NCBI GenBank assembly: GCA_052033505.1
Contig: JBPOJN010000036.1
Span: forward strand, 1 to 57,607
Source of the DNA: JBPOJN01 sp052033505
GTDB taxonomy: Bacteria; UBA10199; JACPAL01; GCA-016699445
Length of the DNA stretch: 57,607 nt
Direction: 5' to 3'
The position numbers and the translations under genes were made by a program. This document shows, piece after piece, positions 41,070 through 49,731 of the stretch. The notes below the pieces were generated by a model that was not told the DNA's origin, did no database searches, and saw nothing but the letters and a program-made list of their open reading frames with translations. The number at the start of each line of letters is the position of its first letter. Position 1 is the first letter of the stretch.

Positions 41070-43582
41070 AAAATCCATTGGGCCTTTGAGCGCTGGAGGA
41101 TTTGAGCAGTTTGGGAATGCAGGAGATAGCGCGCGTTCAAGGCGTCGTGGAACTGAGCGAAGAGGGCTTCCAGTTCCTGCAGGAAGAATTCAAGCCCGGC
41201 CCGCCGTCCTTGTTCGTTTTTCTGGTCCATGTCGGGGATGCGCACGAGTTTTACTTTGGTTACGGCTTCCAAGATCAGGCGGTCCTCCGCGTTCATATCG
41301 CCTTTACGTCCGCCCTTCGGCAGCGTCGCGACGTGATCGGAGAGGATGCGCAGCTGGTAGGTCATCGACTGGGGATTGCTCTCGTCGCACACGGCCAAGT
41401 CGAAGACGGACGAGAACTGGATCTGCGCGTGATAACGCCGGCGATACGTAATGATGCCGTCCAGAATCTCCAAGAACGTCTGCAGCACGGTCGCCTCTTC
41501 GACATTCGACTGGGGGGCGGGCAGGATCACGTGGCGGATGAGCGCGACGATCGCGGAGGCGCGTTCGAGACGTTTGCCCATTTCCAGGAAACGCCATCCT
41601 TGGCCGCGCGACATGCTTTCGGAAGCCAGTCCTTCGAAGGCGGCGAGGCTCAAGATGATGCGATCCAGGAAATCGAGCACGGTGTTCGCGTTCGGTTTCT
41701 GGAAGCTTTTCATCTGGTTTGAAATTTCATGGATCTGGATGAACACGCGCCAGGCGTCGTTCGACAAGCGCTCGCGCACGCCTTGCGCGGCCTCGTAAAG
41801 AGCCGATAACATCCCGGAGAACGTCGTCTTGTCCGACTCGTCCTGCAGGATTTCGGAAAAGTCGTCGTTCGCCGCTCCGGTCGACTCGCTCAAAGGATGG
41901 ATGATCTTCGAAACGGCTTCTTTCAAGATGGATTGCAGCGGCGTGCGCGAAAAGGCGTCCTCGAATTGCAGTGACAGGAAGGCGCGTAGCAGCCGCGCCT
42001 GGAAATGAACGCGTTCAGCGTAGCGGCCTAGCCAAAAAAGATTGTCCGCCACGCGGCTGACGACGTCGCCGCCGGTGCGCAAGATCTCCGAGGAAGACGC
42101 CGGGGGTAGCAGCGAAAAAACCGGCACGGGCGTCTTGGAAATCACCCACGTGTCTTTACAGCCGACACTGCGATGGTCGGACACGACGAATTCTTCGGGC
42201 GACGAGGAAAATAGGGTCAGGCCCCCGGGTAAAACTTGGTACGAATCGCCCTGAGCGAACGCGAAAGTCCGCAGGGATAAGCTTCTCGGTTCGAAGGATC
42301 CGGCGTTTACCACGGGCACTTGCGAAAGAGGTAACCTCTCTTGGGCGATGTAGCCGCGCGGCCGCGCCAGGATTTCCTCGCGTAGTTTCTGCAAATCTTC
42401 GGGTGAGCCGGCGCCGGGATAGTAAGACGTGATGCCGTCGGCCGTCGGCGTGAGCGGTTTGATGATGAAATTCGGCAACCCATCGAGCACGTGTCGTCTT
42501 TGAGCCTCGTCGCCCAGCCACCACGTGGAGACCGACGGTATTTTCAAAGGCTCACCCAACAACTCCTGGCAGAGCCCCGGTAAAAACGGCAGGAAGCCCG
42601 GGTTTTCGATCAGCCCCGCCCCGGGGACGTTTGCGATGACGACGTTTTTCGCGCGCCAGGCCTGCAGTAAACCCGTCACGCCCTGAAACGTCGCCCCGTC
42701 GAGTTCTAGAGGATCGGAAAAAACGTCGTCGACGAAACGCAGGACCACGTCGACCGGATTCAGCCCCGAGAGGGTTTTTAAGTAAATATGATCTTCACGG
42801 AACGTCAGGTCTTCGCCGAAGACGATGGGAAACCCAAGGTACCGCGCCAGATAGGTGTGCTCGAAATAATCGGGGGATTTCGAGCCGGGGCTTAACAGCA
42901 CGATGTTCGGACGGTCACGGTGCGTGAGAGCGATCGCGGCCAAATGCTCGCGGAATCTCTGAAACGTCAGTGCCAGCCGGTGAATGGGCCAGGTTTGAAA
43001 CGTCTGCGACAGCACGCGCGAGATCACGATGCGGTTTTCCAAGGCGTATCCCGCGCCTGCCAGCGACTGCGAACGGTCGCCTAAAATGCGGAAAGACCCG
43101 TCCTGCGCGCGGCCCACGTCCGCGGAGTACATATGGAGATAGGATTCTTCGGGCGACAGCGTCCCGTGGCACGCCCTCAAGAAATGCGAACTCGCGTCCA
43201 TGAGCTCGGCCGGCAGGAGTTTTTTCTCCAAAAGCGTCATCGGACCGTAGATGTCCTGTAAGATGAGGTTCAGGAGTCTTGCGCGTTGGATCAGTCCGGC
43301 TTCGAGATCTTTCCAATCGTCTTCGGCCAGGATGTGGGGGATCGTGTCCAGTTCCCAAGGCCGCACGTGCGACTGGGATTTGCCGTCGGATTTGAAAAGA
43401 ATGCCGTTCTGATGAAGCAGGCGGAGCGTTTGTTCCTTCCACAAGGAAGTTTGTCCCGGCAGCAGAGAGGCGAGAGAGGGAAAAACCAGGTCCCACCCCG
43501 GACGCACAGCTCCAGCGCCGTCCATGAGTTCGTCAAAAGCTTGGCCTGTGGGCGTATACGGAAGAAAATTTTGAGGCGGCAT
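41066..43582 (-). CDS. Fusion of circularly permuted ATP-grasp and alpha-E domains
   Basis: Residues 1-490 match the circularly permuted ATP-grasp family (VLLSPGS, YYEH-like YFEHTYLARYLG, NVVIANVPGAGL, VLPGGLTLF, KDTWV). Residues about 505-838 match alpha-E (RVADNLFWLGRYAERV). The ATP-grasp half diverges from the single-domain version at 48032-49513: the Gly-rich NSSQGGGGKDTW is here SDHRSVGCKDTW. Thus the two ligases probably use different substrates or one is weak. It is coupled by TAATG to the gene before it and by ATGA to the one after. Confidence 0.9.
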   Translation of the reverse strand: MPPQNFLPYTPTGQAFDELMDGAGAVRPGWDLVFPSLASLLPGQTSLWKEQTLRLLHQNGILFKSDGKSQSHVRPWELDTIPHILAEDDWKDLEAGLIQRARLLNLILQDIYGPMTLLEKKLLPAELMDASSHFLRACHGTLSPEESYLHMYSADVGRAQDGSFRILGDRSQSLAGAGYALENRIVISRVLSQTFQTWPIHRLALTFQRFREHLAAIALTHRDRPNIVLLSPGSKSPDYFEHTYLARYLGFPIVFGEDLTFREDHIYLKTLSGLNPVDVVLRFVDDVFSDPLELDGATFQGVTGLLQAWRAKNVVIANVPGAGLIENPGFLPFLPGLCQELLGEPLKIPSVSTWWLGDEAQRRHVLDGLPNFIIKPLTPTADGITSYYPGAGSPEDLQKLREEILARPRGYIAQERLPLSQVPVVNAGSFEPRSLSLRTFAFAQGDSYQVLPGGLTLFSSSPEEFVVSDHRSVGCKDTWVISKTPVPVFSLLPPASSSEILRTGGDVVSRVADNLFWLGRYAERVHFQARLLRAFLSLQFEDAFSRTPLQSILKEAVSKIIHPLSESTGAANDDFSEILQDESDKTTFSGMLSALYEAAQGVRERLSNDAWRVFIQIHEISNQMKSFQKPNANTVLDFLDRIILSLAAFEGLASESMSRGQGWRFLEMGKRLERASAIVALIRHVILPAPQSNVEEATVLQTFLEILDGIITYRRRYHAQIQFSSVFDLAVCDESNPQSMTYQLRILSDHVATLPKGGRKGDMNAEDRLILEAVTKVKLVRIPDMDQKNEQGRRAGLEFFLQELEALFAQFHDALNARYLLHSQTAQILQRSKAQWIL

Positions 43583-46500
43583 TAGATCCTTTGCTTCACG
43601 GCATACTGGGTCATTCCCGCGGAGTGCGCAAGGGTCATGGGCTCTTGGGGGTCGTATTGTGTCGCGAATCCATCGGCCGCCACCGCCCGACGTCTTAAAT
43701 CAAGCGTGTGCGGGAAGAGCGGATTGGCGCTTTCGAATCCAAGCGCCACCGGTCCCGGAGTTTGGTTTCCGATTTCGAAGCGTTCTTTGCAGCGCGAGGC
43801 CGCTTCGCGGTCATTGACGGGATAAAGATCGTAATTGCGCCCGCCGGGGTGAGAGACATGGTACGTGCATCCCCCCAAAGAAAGGCCCGTCCACGTATCG
43901 ACGACGTCGAAAACGAGAGGGGCATCGACCGGCAGCATGGGATGCAAGGCCGACGGCGGGCTCCATGCGCGGAAACGCACGCCCGCTATCTGTTCACCTT
44001 TTTCGCCGGAGACGTCGGTATTTTTCAAAGGCAGGGGCCGGCCGTTGCAAGTGATGACGTAGCGACCGCTCTTGGCGGCCGCGGCACCTTTGACGCGGAC
44101 TTCCAGTCTTTCCACGCAGGAATCCACGAAGCGCGCCGTGCCCGTGCGTCCCACTTCTTCGCCGAGCACGTGCCAAGGTTCGAGGGCGTGGCGGAGTTCT
44201 AATTCCACGTCACGCACCGTGACCGATCCGATGAAGGGAAACCGAAATTCGAAGAAAGGCGCGTACCATTCCATCGAAAAGGGATAGCCCGCAGACCGCA
44301 TGTCCTCCAGCACGTCCTGAAAATCCCGCTCGAGAAAATATGGCAACAAGAACCGATCGTGCAGGGCATTGCCCCAAGAGATCAAGGGCCGGCGGTAGGG
44401 CTCTTTCCAAAACCGCGCGATGAGGCCGCGCACGAGGAGGGCCTGGGCGAGGTTCATGCGCGCGTGCGGAGGCATTTCGAAGGCGCGCAATTCGAGCAGT
44501 CCCAGCCGCCCTGCGGGTCCATCGGGAGAATAGAGTTTGTCGATGCAAAATTCCGTGCGGTGCGTATTGCCGGTCACGTCGATCAGGACGTTCCGGAAAA
44601 GACGGTCCACGGTCCAAGGCGATATCTGCGGGGAAGGATCGAGCTGGCCCATCCGATCGAGCTGATCGAGAGCGATCGTCGCTTCATAGAGCGCATCGTC
44701 GCGAGCTTCGTCCAAGCGCGGTGCTTGGCTCGTCGGGCCCATGAAGAGCGAAGAAAAAAGATACGAAAGACTCGGATGGTTCTGCCAGTAGCGCAGCAGA
44801 CTGCCGAGCAAATCCGGACGGCGCAACAGAGGACTGTCTTCAGCGGTCGGACCGCCAATGGTCACGTGATTGCCGCCGCCGGTGCCCGTCGGGCGCCCGT
44901 TGACCAGGAATTTTTCGGCGGTCAAGTCCAATTGCCGCGCTTCTTCATAGAGAATCTCGGTTTTCTGAACCAAATCGTCCCAAGATTCCGAAGGATGGAC
45001 GTTTACTTCGATGACTCCGGGATCCGGCGTGACTTTCAAGGACTGCAGTCGATGATCCGGAGGCGGCGCATAGCCTTCCAGTAAGACAGGCATGTTCAGA
45101 ACGCGCGCGGTCTCCTCGACGGCCGCCACGAGATCCAAATAAGCCTCGAGCGTCGTCGTGGGCGGGAAAAAAACGTAGAGATGGCCGTCACGCGGTTCCA
45201 CGCAGAGAGCCGTTCTCACGATAGAAGCGTTTTTTGCTTCGAGGTCTTCGGTTTCCGCGGGCGAAGCTGGCCCTTTTAAAGCGGCGCGGGCTTTCTTCCG
45301 GAAAAACGGTAGGGGATTTTTGGGGGCGAACGGATCGATTTCCGTCTCTTGGAAGCGTTCTTCGGGATTTTCCCAAGGCAGAGAATCCAGCGGCAGGCGG
45401 TAACCCATCGGTGATTGGCCGGAAGATAAAAAGAGACGATGATCGCGGAAATACCACGGTCCCGTCGTCCAACGGACACTGGTTCCGTCCCAAAAAGACC
45501 GCAGCGGCAGCACGTAACCCACGACGGTGCCCAAACCTTGAGACAATGTCTCGCGCAGCTGCTTTCTTTCTTCGGAATCTTTCGGCGCATTCTTCGCAAG
45601 ATCGATATTTTTCGGGAGGTTCCGTTCATTGATCAGGGCGTGCAAGCGGTCCTCATGCGCGGGCATGAGCGTACGAACGTCTACGCCCAAACCCTCCGCC
45701 ACTTTGCGCAAGAAAACCTGCGCCTCCGTTACGCCGAATTTTCTCTCGGTCGTTTCGTCGTCGAGCAAGGAATCGTTTTCCCAAACCGCCTCGCCGTCTT
45801 TCCTCCAATAACATCCCAAGGCCCAACGCGGCAGCGGCTCGCCGCCATACCATTTGCCCTGGCCCGTATGCACGAGAGCGCCCGGCGCGTAACAGGCGCG
45901 CAGACGCCGCAGGAGTTTTGATGACAGCGGTTTTTTCGTGGGGCCCAATGCCGCCGTGTGCCACTCGGCGCCCTGACGGTCTTCGGAATGGACGAAGGTC
46001 GGTTCCCCTCCCATCGTGAGACGCACGTCGCCTTCTTTTAATTCCGTATCGATCGCGCGGCCGGTCTCCAAGATTTCCCGCCACTGGTGGTCCGTGTAAG
46101 GCCGAGACGGACGCGGGCTTTCCAAAATTCTTTGCAACGTAATCTCGAACGAAAAATTCACTTCGCAGGCGTCGAGAGAGCCGATGATCGGAGACGCTTC
46201 CGCCGGGGTCGCGGCGCGTGCAAGCGCGATATGGCCTTCGCCCGTGAGGAGTCCCGAGGTCGCATCGAGGCCCACCCATCCGGCTCCGGGCAAATAGACT
46301 TCGGCCCAAGCGTGTAGATCGCCGATGTCTTCGGGTGGACCTTTAAGCCCGTGCATCGGGCGGATGTCCGCCCGCAATTGAAGCAGATAGCCGGACACGA
46401 AACGCGCGGCGAGACCCAAATGCCGCAGAGTTTCCACCAAGAGCCACGCCATGTCGCGGCAGGATCCGGATTTTTTCTCCAAAGTCTCGTCGCAGGTCTG

Positions 46501-47004
46501 AACGCCGGGCTCGAGGCGGATTTTATAGTCGATCGCGTCTTTGATTTTCCGGTTTAAATGAATCGCGGCGTCGATGGGATTTCCCGAAAGATTTTCTGCC
46601 CCGATGCCTTGCATCCACCGCGAAAAACATTTTCCTCCTGCATTTTTTTCGAAATAGAGAGCCAATTGTTTTTTGAGGTCCTGCGAATATGCAGGCGGGA
46701 ATACGGCCGCCTCCTCTTCCAGGAAAAAATCGAAGGGATTGAGCGCCGTCATGTCCACGACCATGTCGACTTCGAGTGAAAACTCACGCGTAGGCTCCGG
46801 AAAAACTGCACGGCCGACCAAGTTTCCGTACGGGTCTTGGATCCAATTCAGGAAATGATTTTCGGGCGCGACGCGCAGGCTGTAACTTAAGACCTTGGTT
46901 TTATCCTGAGGTGAGGGACGCAGGCGGATCTCTTGCGGAGAGAGCCGGACTTGACGGTCATAACGATAGAGCGTCTTGTGGTGGAGCTTCACTTGAAGGG
47001 TCAT
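43582..47004 (-). CDS. Transglutaminase-DUF2126 protein
   Basis: The 1140-residue protein starts with a Bact_transglu_N domain and a transglutaminase-like core with Cys182 (SGSCRDMAW), His231 (LHAWAEV) and Asp247 (GWVGLDATS). From about 320 to the end it is DUF2126 (VRLTMGGEPTFV, GKWYGGEPLPRW, NTHRTEFCIDKLYSP, LELRAFEMPPHARM). No signal peptide is present. DUF2126 has been suggested in genome-context work to be a divergent ligase fold; I recall this and cannot verify it. It is the central gene of the operon and is translationally coupled on both sides. Confidence 0.92.
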   Translation of the reverse strand: MTLQVKLHHKTLYRYDRQVRLSPQEIRLRPSPQDKTKVLSYSLRVAPENHFLNWIQDPYGNLVGRAVFPEPTREFSLEVDMVVDMTALNPFDFFLEEEAAVFPPAYSQDLKKQLALYFEKNAGGKCFSRWMQGIGAENLSGNPIDAAIHLNRKIKDAIDYKIRLEPGVQTCDETLEKKSGSCRDMAWLLVETLRHLGLAARFVSGYLLQLRADIRPMHGLKGPPEDIGDLHAWAEVYLPGAGWVGLDATSGLLTGEGHIALARAATPAEASPIIGSLDACEVNFSFEITLQRILESPRPSRPYTDHQWREILETGRAIDTELKEGDVRLTMGGEPTFVHSEDRQGAEWHTAALGPTKKPLSSKLLRRLRACYAPGALVHTGQGKWYGGEPLPRWALGCYWRKDGEAVWENDSLLDDETTERKFGVTEAQVFLRKVAEGLGVDVRTLMPAHEDRLHALINERNLPKNIDLAKNAPKDSEERKQLRETLSQGLGTVVGYVLPLRSFWDGTSVRWTTGPWYFRDHRLFLSSGQSPMGYRLPLDSLPWENPEERFQETEIDPFAPKNPLPFFRKKARAALKGPASPAETEDLEAKNASIVRTALCVEPRDGHLYVFFPPTTTLEAYLDLVAAVEETARVLNMPVLLEGYAPPPDHRLQSLKVTPDPGVIEVNVHPSESWDDLVQKTEILYEEARQLDLTAEKFLVNGRPTGTGGGNHVTIGGPTAEDSPLLRRPDLLGSLLRYWQNHPSLSYLFSSLFMGPTSQAPRLDEARDDALYEATIALDQLDRMGQLDPSPQISPWTVDRLFRNVLIDVTGNTHRTEFCIDKLYSPDGPAGRLGLLELRAFEMPPHARMNLAQALLVRGLIARFWKEPYRRPLISWGNALHDRFLLPYFLERDFQDVLEDMRSAGYPFSMEWYAPFFEFRFPFIGSVTVRDVELELRHALEPWHVLGEEVGRTGTARFVDSCVERLEVRVKGAAAAKSGRYVITCNGRPLPLKNTDVSGEKGEQIAGVRFRAWSPPSALHPMLPVDAPLVFDVVDTWTGLSLGGCTYHVSHPGGRNYDLYPVNDREAASRCKERFEIGNQTPGPVALGFESANPLFPHTLDLRRRAVAADGFATQYDPQEPMTLAHSAGMTQYAVKQRI

Positions 47005-48038
47005 TGGATTTGGCCTTGCGTTGAACTTGTTGGAGCCGCCGGTTCCGCGTCCTCGGACTCGCCTTCAAAATCCCCGAAACAGGACTGGTAAAAAAGACCG
47101 TTGAGCCGCAGCAGACAGGAAAGAATGTTTTGAAGATAGTCGTCGAATCCGTGCGGTCCGGTTTGCCCCGTTTGAAAAACATCTTCAATCCGATGTGAAC
47201 GGATTTCGGCCTGAAGACTCGAGACGTTTTGGTTCAAGAGCCAATACCCGACTGAGCCCGAGAGGTGCGGGATTTTCCGGAAGATATCCTCGATCTCTCC
47301 GACGTTGAAAAGGATCGAACGCGGAAAACGCGTGTCCTTGAGCAAGAGCTCGACGACGTTTTTCGGGACGATGCGGCTTTGATAGGCCTGGATGTAGGCT
47401 TCGAGTCCATCGACGGAACGCAGTAAAATCTGCCACTGACGGATGTCCGCCGAGTTTTCGGGATGATCGAGGCTCTCGCGGAGCGTGCTTTCGTGGAAAT
47501 CCAAGAGCTGAGCGGTCTGTATGGCGCGTTCGAGGGCGCGGCCCAACCTCAAAAAATGCCAGGCTTCGTCGTGTAAGAGGGTGTGATCGCAAGCCCCCGA
47601 AAAAGCCAAACAGAATTGCCGAATTTTCCGGAAAAAAACATCGCGATCCAGGTTTAAGACCCTCTCGACGGTCATGGATTTTATTTCCAGGTAGAATTCA
47701 TTTACGATCAGCCAAACGGTGGGAGAGAGGCGGTTCCGCGCGCTCCGGATATTTTCGCGTACGTTCCAGAGACTGCTGTGGATGGAGCTCGGATTTTCCA
47801 GCGAGAGCAGGAGAAAGTCATGGACGGTCGTTTCATTGACCGGCTGTCCGGTTTTTTCGAAGGAGTCTTCTTCTTGGTTCGCGGTCAGCAGTGAGCTCCA
47901 AAGCCGCGACGTGTCGTTTTCCCGTTTCGTGTTTTCGATGACCGCGCGATTCGTGACTTCCAGGAGATTAACCGTGTTCCCGATGCGTTCGATGTGGCGC
48001 CCGATCCAATAGAGATTTTCGGCGATGCGGCTCAGCAT
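47001..48038 (-). CDS. Alpha-E domain protein
   Basis: The 345-residue, mostly helical protein has the alpha-E signature MLSRIAENLYWIGRHIERIG and a conserved ALERAIQTAQLL segment. The family always travels with ATP-grasp and transglutaminase genes. Its chemistry is unknown. It starts inside the end of the ATP-grasp gene (7-bp overlap) and its stop overlaps the next start by 4 bp. The C-terminal 30 residues are acidic and probably disordered. Confidence 0.88.
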   Translation of the reverse strand: MLSRIAENLYWIGRHIERIGNTVNLLEVTNRAVIENTKRENDTSRLWSSLLTANQEEDSFEKTGQPVNETTVHDFLLLSLENPSSIHSSLWNVRENIRSARNRLSPTVWLIVNEFYLEIKSMTVERVLNLDRDVFFRKIRQFCLAFSGACDHTLLHDEAWHFLRLGRALERAIQTAQLLDFHESTLRESLDHPENSADIRQWQILLRSVDGLEAYIQAYQSRIVPKNVVELLLKDTRFPRSILFNVGEIEDIFRKIPHLSGSVGYWLLNQNVSSLQAEIRSHRIEDVFQTGQTGPHGFDDYLQNILSCLLRLNGLFYQSCFGDFEGESEDAEPAAPTSSTQGQIQ

Positions 48039-49513
48039 GCTTCCATCCGCTCGGTGGGCGTCTCGACGTCCGCCAACACCCAAGTGTCTTTTCCGCCGCC
48101 GCCCTGGGAAGAATTCACGACCAAAGAATCCTTCACCAGTGCCACGCGCGAGAGTCCGCCGGGTACGATGCGCACGTTTTTCGATGCGTCCATCAGGATG
48201 TAAGGCCTTAAATCCACGCGCCGCGGCTGCAGGGATTGTTCTTCCTTGATGAACGTCGGATGGCAGGAAAAAGAAACGACGGGCTGCGCGATGTAATCCC
48301 GCGGATTCTTCGAAATTTTCGCGGCGAATTCCCGGCGTTCGTTCTCTGTCGCGTGCGATCCGACGAGCATGCCGTAACCGCCCGAGCCGTAGACGGTTTT
48401 GACGACCATGCGGTGCAGGTTTGCCATCACATAGTCGCGATCTTTTGCGTCGCCTAAGCGGTAGGTCTGCACGCCCGGCAGCAGCGGCGTTTCTTTCAGG
48501 TAAAATTCGATCATGTGCGGGACGTAGGGACAGATCGCCTTGTCGTCCGCGATGCCGTTGCCGATCGCATTCGCGAGCACGACGTTGCCTTGCGCATACG
48601 CTTCAAACAAACCCGTGACTCCCAAGACCGAGTCTTTGCGAAAAACTTTTGGATCCAAAAACTCGTCGTCGATGCGCCGGTAAATCACGTCCACGCGTTC
48701 GAGTCCGGAGGTCGTCTTCATGAATATTTTTTTCGACTTCGCGATCAAGTCCTGGCCTTCGACTAAGGGAATGCCCATGCGGGAGGCGAGATAGACGTGT
48801 TCGTAGTAAGCGCTGTTGTAGATGCCGGGACTCAGCAGCACGGCGTTGGGATGGTTTTCCCGGGGTACGAAGGATTGCAGCGTTGCGAGCAAGTGGTGCG
48901 GATAGTCCGACACCGAACGCACCGCGTGCTGGGAAAAAAGATCCGGCATGATCCTGCGCATCATTTCACGGTTTTCCAGTACGTAAGAAACTCCCGACGG
49001 ACAGCGCAGATTATCTTCCAACACACGGAACACACCCTCTTCGTCGCGGATCAGATCAATGCCTGCGACATGGACGTAAACGTCGCCGGGCACGGAGACG
49101 CCTTTCATTTCCGGGCGGTAAAGAGGACTTTTCAATACCGCCTCTTCGGGGATCACGCCGGCGCGCAGGATGTTCCCGTCATGATAGACGTCGTGCAGGA
49201 ACGCATTCAGCGCGAGCACGCGCTGTCTCAAGCCCCGGCTGACTTGATTCCATTCTTCGGCGCTGATGATGCGGGGGATCACGTCGAAGGGGAGTATTTT
49301 TTCGATGCCTTGAGAGTCGCTGTAGACGGTGTACGTCACGCCCTGTGTGAGAAGCGAAAGTTCGGCGTGGTGGACCATTTTTTGGAAGCGGTCGCCGGAG
49401 ACGCTTTTTAAAAACTGGAACAGTCCTGTATAGTGAGCGCGCGGAGCATCCGTTTTCGAAAACATCTCATCGAAGGCCCCGTTCAAAGCATAGTTCTTAA
49501 AAAGTGACGGCAT
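48032..49513 (-). CDS. Circularly permuted ATP-grasp ligase
   Basis: The 493-residue protein has the family pattern AFDEMF at the start, VLEDNLRCPSGVSYVLENR, VLLSPGIYNSAYYEH, YRRIDDEFLDP, NVVLANAIGNG, VKTVYGSGGYGM and GGLSRVALV with SSQGGGGKDTWVL. These match the CP-ATP-grasp type 2 family, predicted to join carboxylate and amine groups using ATP. It is the first gene of the operon. An 8-1-8 inverted repeat lies about 90 bp upstream. Confidence 0.92.
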   Translation of the reverse strand: MPSLFKNYALNGAFDEMFSKTDAPRAHYTGLFQFLKSVSGDRFQKMVHHAELSLLTQGVTYTVYSDSQGIEKILPFDVIPRIISAEEWNQVSRGLRQRVLALNAFLHDVYHDGNILRAGVIPEEAVLKSPLYRPEMKGVSVPGDVYVHVAGIDLIRDEEGVFRVLEDNLRCPSGVSYVLENREMMRRIMPDLFSQHAVRSVSDYPHHLLATLQSFVPRENHPNAVLLSPGIYNSAYYEHVYLASRMGIPLVEGQDLIAKSKKIFMKTTSGLERVDVIYRRIDDEFLDPKVFRKDSVLGVTGLFEAYAQGNVVLANAIGNGIADDKAICPYVPHMIEFYLKETPLLPGVQTYRLGDAKDRDYVMANLHRMVVKTVYGSGGYGMLVGSHATENERREFAAKISKNPRDYIAQPVVSFSCHPTFIKEEQSLQPRRVDLRPYILMDASKNVRIVPGGLSRVALVKDSLVVNSSQGGGGKDTWVLADVETPTERMEAC

Positions 49514-49602
49514 CCGTTGAATTTCCCCAGCATTCTCCCTGCTTAAAAAATAATCATCGCCTCATAATTCGCCAAAACCACGAAAGACGATCGTAGGCCT
49601 TG

Positions 49603-49619
49603 AAACGCTTTAAGCGTTT
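49603..49619. promoter_or_regulatory. 8-1-8 inverted repeat upstream of the ATP-grasp operon
   Basis: AAACGCTT-T-AAGCGTTT is a perfect inverted repeat about 90 bp before the first ATG of the operon, in an otherwise gene-free spacer (49514-49731). It is a good operator candidate. No clear promoter hexamers can be assigned with confidence. Confidence 0.45.
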
Positions 49620-49731
49620 AATTTCCAAAGCGATTCGCGAAAAATTCAAGATCCGGAAGATCTATAAGTTTTCTATGGGAATAGTAATGCAAATCCGCGT
49701 GCCAAGGGGGTGAGGAGAGGCGTGGAGGATT

